From assembly GCA_934254585.1 (NCBI GenBank), contig CAKQLF010000004.1:1-64000 (forward strand): a DNA stretch of 64,000 nucleotides, in the 5' to 3' direction. The notes below the pieces were generated by a model, which was not told the DNA's origin, did no database searches, and worked only from the letters and a program-made list of their open reading frames with translations. This stretch comes from an uncultured Alphaproteobacteria bacterium. Lineage in GTDB: Bacteria; Pseudomonadota; Alphaproteobacteria; RF32; CAG-239. A program made the translations under genes and the position numbers. Below are positions 62,386 through 64,000 of the stretch, one piece after another. The first letter of the stretch is position 1. Every line of letters begins with the position of its first letter.

Positions 62386-63141
62386 ATGAGAAAATCAACA
62401 ACAAAAAAATGTATGTTATGGTTTTTAAGCCTCTTTTTGCTTGGTTTCTGCGGAAATTGTTTTGCTTTTCCTCTGCCGACATTAGACATTAAACGTATCG
62501 GGCAATCACTTAAACAGACTAAATTGATGGTTGATCAATATAAGCAAGAAGTTGAAAGCAATTTGCAGATTGTTAAACAAATTCAAAATGGCGGATACGC
62601 GGCGGCGGCCGGCGCGTTGTTCGGAAAAATTTCAAACGGCGATTATGATCGTTTCGGCTCAATGTATCAGGACCTTAGTGCCAATCTGAAAACCGGTGCT
62701 TTGGAAACAAAAGCTGTTTTTGCTAATAAAGAGTATAGAAAAGAAATCAATAAAGAGCTGGCAGAAGAAGATGCAAAGCGTAAAGAGGCTGCCGCAGAAC
62801 AAGCTAAAGCGGCTGCCGGTAAATTAACGGATAGTAATGTTGAATCCTATAAAGAGAGTAAATGGAAAAAGTCGTATAACTGGATTAAAAGCCACGGTAA
62901 CCAGTTAAGCAGTATAACCAGCGGTGTTTCATCATCAATTGAAAAGGGCGGTAATATTATTTCTGTCGGCAAAAATATTTATGATTCCAGTGCCGCCGAT
63001 GCCGCTAAAGATATTTATGAAGAAGAGTCTGATAAAGCAGCCGAGCGTAAAAAACAAGAAGAAGCCAGAAAAGCGGCTATAGAAGAAACTAACCGCAAAA
63101 TACAGGAAAATCTCGATAAAATGAATGAAAAGTTTAAGTAA
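62386..63141 (+). CDS. VirB5-like exported protein
   Basis: 251 residues: a signal peptide (about 1-28, ending NCFAF), then long helical segments (LKQTKLMVDQYKQEVESNLQ, quoted at its limit; later KKQEEARKAAIEETNRKIQEN). The helical make-up and place after virB4 fit VirB5, a minor component at the pilus tip. Sequence similarity is weak, and the C-terminal Lys/Glu-rich coiled coil is longer than usual. Strong GAGGAGG site. Confidence 0.55.
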   Translation: MRKSTTKKCMLWFLSLFLLGFCGNCFAFPLPTLDIKRIGQSLKQTKLMVDQYKQEVESNLQIVKQIQNGGYAAAAGALFGKISNGDYDRFGSMYQDLSANLKTGALETKAVFANKEYRKEINKELAEEDAKRKEAAAEQAKAAAGKLTDSNVESYKESKWKKSYNWIKSHGNQLSSITSGVSSSIEKGGNIISVGKNIYDSSAADAAKDIYEEESDKAAERKKQEEARKAAIEETNRKIQENLDKMNEKFK

Positions 63142-63203
63142 GGCATTGAATTAAACGAGCGGTAAGGAACTAAGATATCAGAACTAAATAGGAGAGCAAT
63201 AAA

Positions 63204-64000
63204 ATGAAAATACAACATAAAATCGGGAAAACTTTAGTAGTTGCCGTCCTATTTTCGGCATTTTGCGCGTGTTCCGCCAAAGCTCAAACTATGTGGGAAT
63301 CTTATGGCACCACAACCACCACCGAAAAAAACTCTAAAGGTGAGGTTACTACCACCACGACAGTTTCAGAAAATTTGGCTTCGTCAAAAAAATCGGGTTC
63401 TACAAGCGGTGGTTCGTCCGGTTCTACAAGCAGAGGAAGTTCGGGCACATCTTCAAGTGCAAGCAATTCTGCTGATAAAACAGGTTCGTCGTCATCTGAA
63501 AAAAAAGATGAATTTTCCGGAGTGTATAATTCCAGTCAGATAATACCTAATGAAATGGCTATTTTTTGCGAAGTAAGCGGAGAAGATTTTTTGAAAGAAG
63601 CTTCAAAACGCAACGCTTGCATCAATAAAATTGCTCTCAAGATAAACAACAAAGATTCAACCATCCGAAACGAGGGAATAACCGAATACGGATACATTAA
63701 ATATGCCGAACTGAAAACAATGATGGGACAGGCTACAACTAAAAACGCTTCAATTGCTAACTATCAGGAAGTTCAAAATAGCGTGGGCAAGGCCATCAGC
63801 GACACCAAAACCGAGCACGAAGACAATGTGGGAATAGCCAGCTCCGTAAGCGTAAGCACCGATGTTATTAATACAATGCGTGATTTGTTGGTTGAGCGAT
63901 TGAAATATGAGGCAATTAGCGGTATAGCCTCCATAGATCCGGAAGTGATAAAAGAAATTGAGGCCAACGGCGAAGCGACGCCTGAGGAAAAGCAAAAAGG
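63204..64000 (+). CDS. Exported protein of the virB arm, cut by the window edge
   Basis: Open from the ATG at 63204 (AGGAGAGCAATAAA upstream) to the window end without a stop: 265 residues visible. Signal peptide (about 1-28, with CACSAKAQ), then a Thr-rich, then Ser/Gly-rich stretch (about 35-95) and a helical domain with a cysteine pair (IFCEVSG and RNACINK). It may be a further VirB5-like or adhesin-type surface protein. No firm family. Confidence 0.6.
   Translation, partial: MKIQHKIGKTLVVAVLFSAFCACSAKAQTMWESYGTTTTTEKNSKGEVTTTTTVSENLASSKKSGSTSGGSSGSTSRGSSGTSSSASNSADKTGSSSSEKKDEFSGVYNSSQIIPNEMAIFCEVSGEDFLKEASKRNACINKIALKINNKDSTIRNEGITEYGYIKYAELKTMMGQATTKNASIANYQEVQNSVGKAISDTKTEHEDNVGIASSVSVSTDVINTMRDLLVERLKYEAISGIASIDPEVIKEIEANGEATPEEKQK

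Noticed and set aside
1..64000. tRNA, rRNA, CRISPR arrays, transposases or prophage genes
   Set aside because: I looked for cloverleaf-like sequences, regular spacer repeats and integrase or transposase motifs. Only XerD (a housekeeping recombinase by context) turned up.
46197..64000. The pil/virB region as an integrated conjugative element
   Set aside because: No relaxase, coupling protein, integrase or attachment-site repeat lies in the visible part. The right edge cuts the locus, so this stays open rather than claimed.

Overview
The window is a low-GC, gene-dense piece of an alphaproteobacterial chromosome. Evidence for the group: the F0 ATP synthase genes run atpI-atpB-atpE-b'-b, apart from any F1 genes; double-strand-break repair is by addB-addA followed directly by trxA; tyrS and an anmK homologue are divergent neighbours; and a DUF2333 gene is present. 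The base composition, the small palindromic repeats inside reading frames and the conserved pilin N-terminus suggest one of the uncultured low-GC, Rhodospirillales-like lineages of animal guts. That placement is inference.

Layout. 1-283 is a repeat. 420-5241 (minus) holds the F0 operon, a DsbA-like protein, a DUF721 protein, XerD and a 53-aa membrane protein. 5348-13902 (plus) is aroK-rph-rdgB-addB-addA-trxA. 13972-15122 is a pilin gene whose upstream region has become a mosaic of interspersed repeats. 15233-22775 holds tyrS (minus), then an AnmK-like protein, an ABC ATPase, a triple-fusion permease/auxiliary protein and a cation efflux protein. 23365-29774 (plus) looks like a six-gene operon from murJ to a histidine kinase. 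29831-43634 is mostly housekeeping (rplQ, uvrA, a phosphatase-QueH fusion, LD-carboxypeptidase, uup, hemW, dgkA, ompH), with two pilin genes that each sit behind the same structured RNA leader. 43716-46010 is an MsbA-like exporter with an extra N-terminal domain.

46197 to the right edge is a surface-appendage and secretion locus. On the minus strand is an R64-thin-pilus-like set: an OmpA-like protein, a PilL/TcpQ lipoprotein, the PilN secretin, PilO, a PilP-like protein, the PilQ ATPase, PilR and a PilS-like pilin, with a divergent PilT/DotB-type ATPase at its far end. Back to back with it, on the plus strand, is a VirB-type set: three VirB2-like proteins, VirB3, VirB4, a VirB5-like protein and a further exported protein cut by the window edge. 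The two arms share a 324-bp divergent promoter region.

The most novel signal is the pair of RNA leaders (30521-30710 and 42517-42704) in front of pilin genes. Both copies support the same pseudoknot by compensatory base changes. In both, the 3' strand of the pseudoknot overlaps the 5' arm of an intrinsic terminator, and a conserved AACTTCC can alternatively pair with the pilin Shine-Dalgarno sequence. This is what a riboswitch or attenuator controlling a dispersed pilin repertoire would look like. The three scattered pilins share an almost identical N-terminus but have different C-terminal domains. They may be alternative substrates of the R64-like assembly machine encoded nearby.
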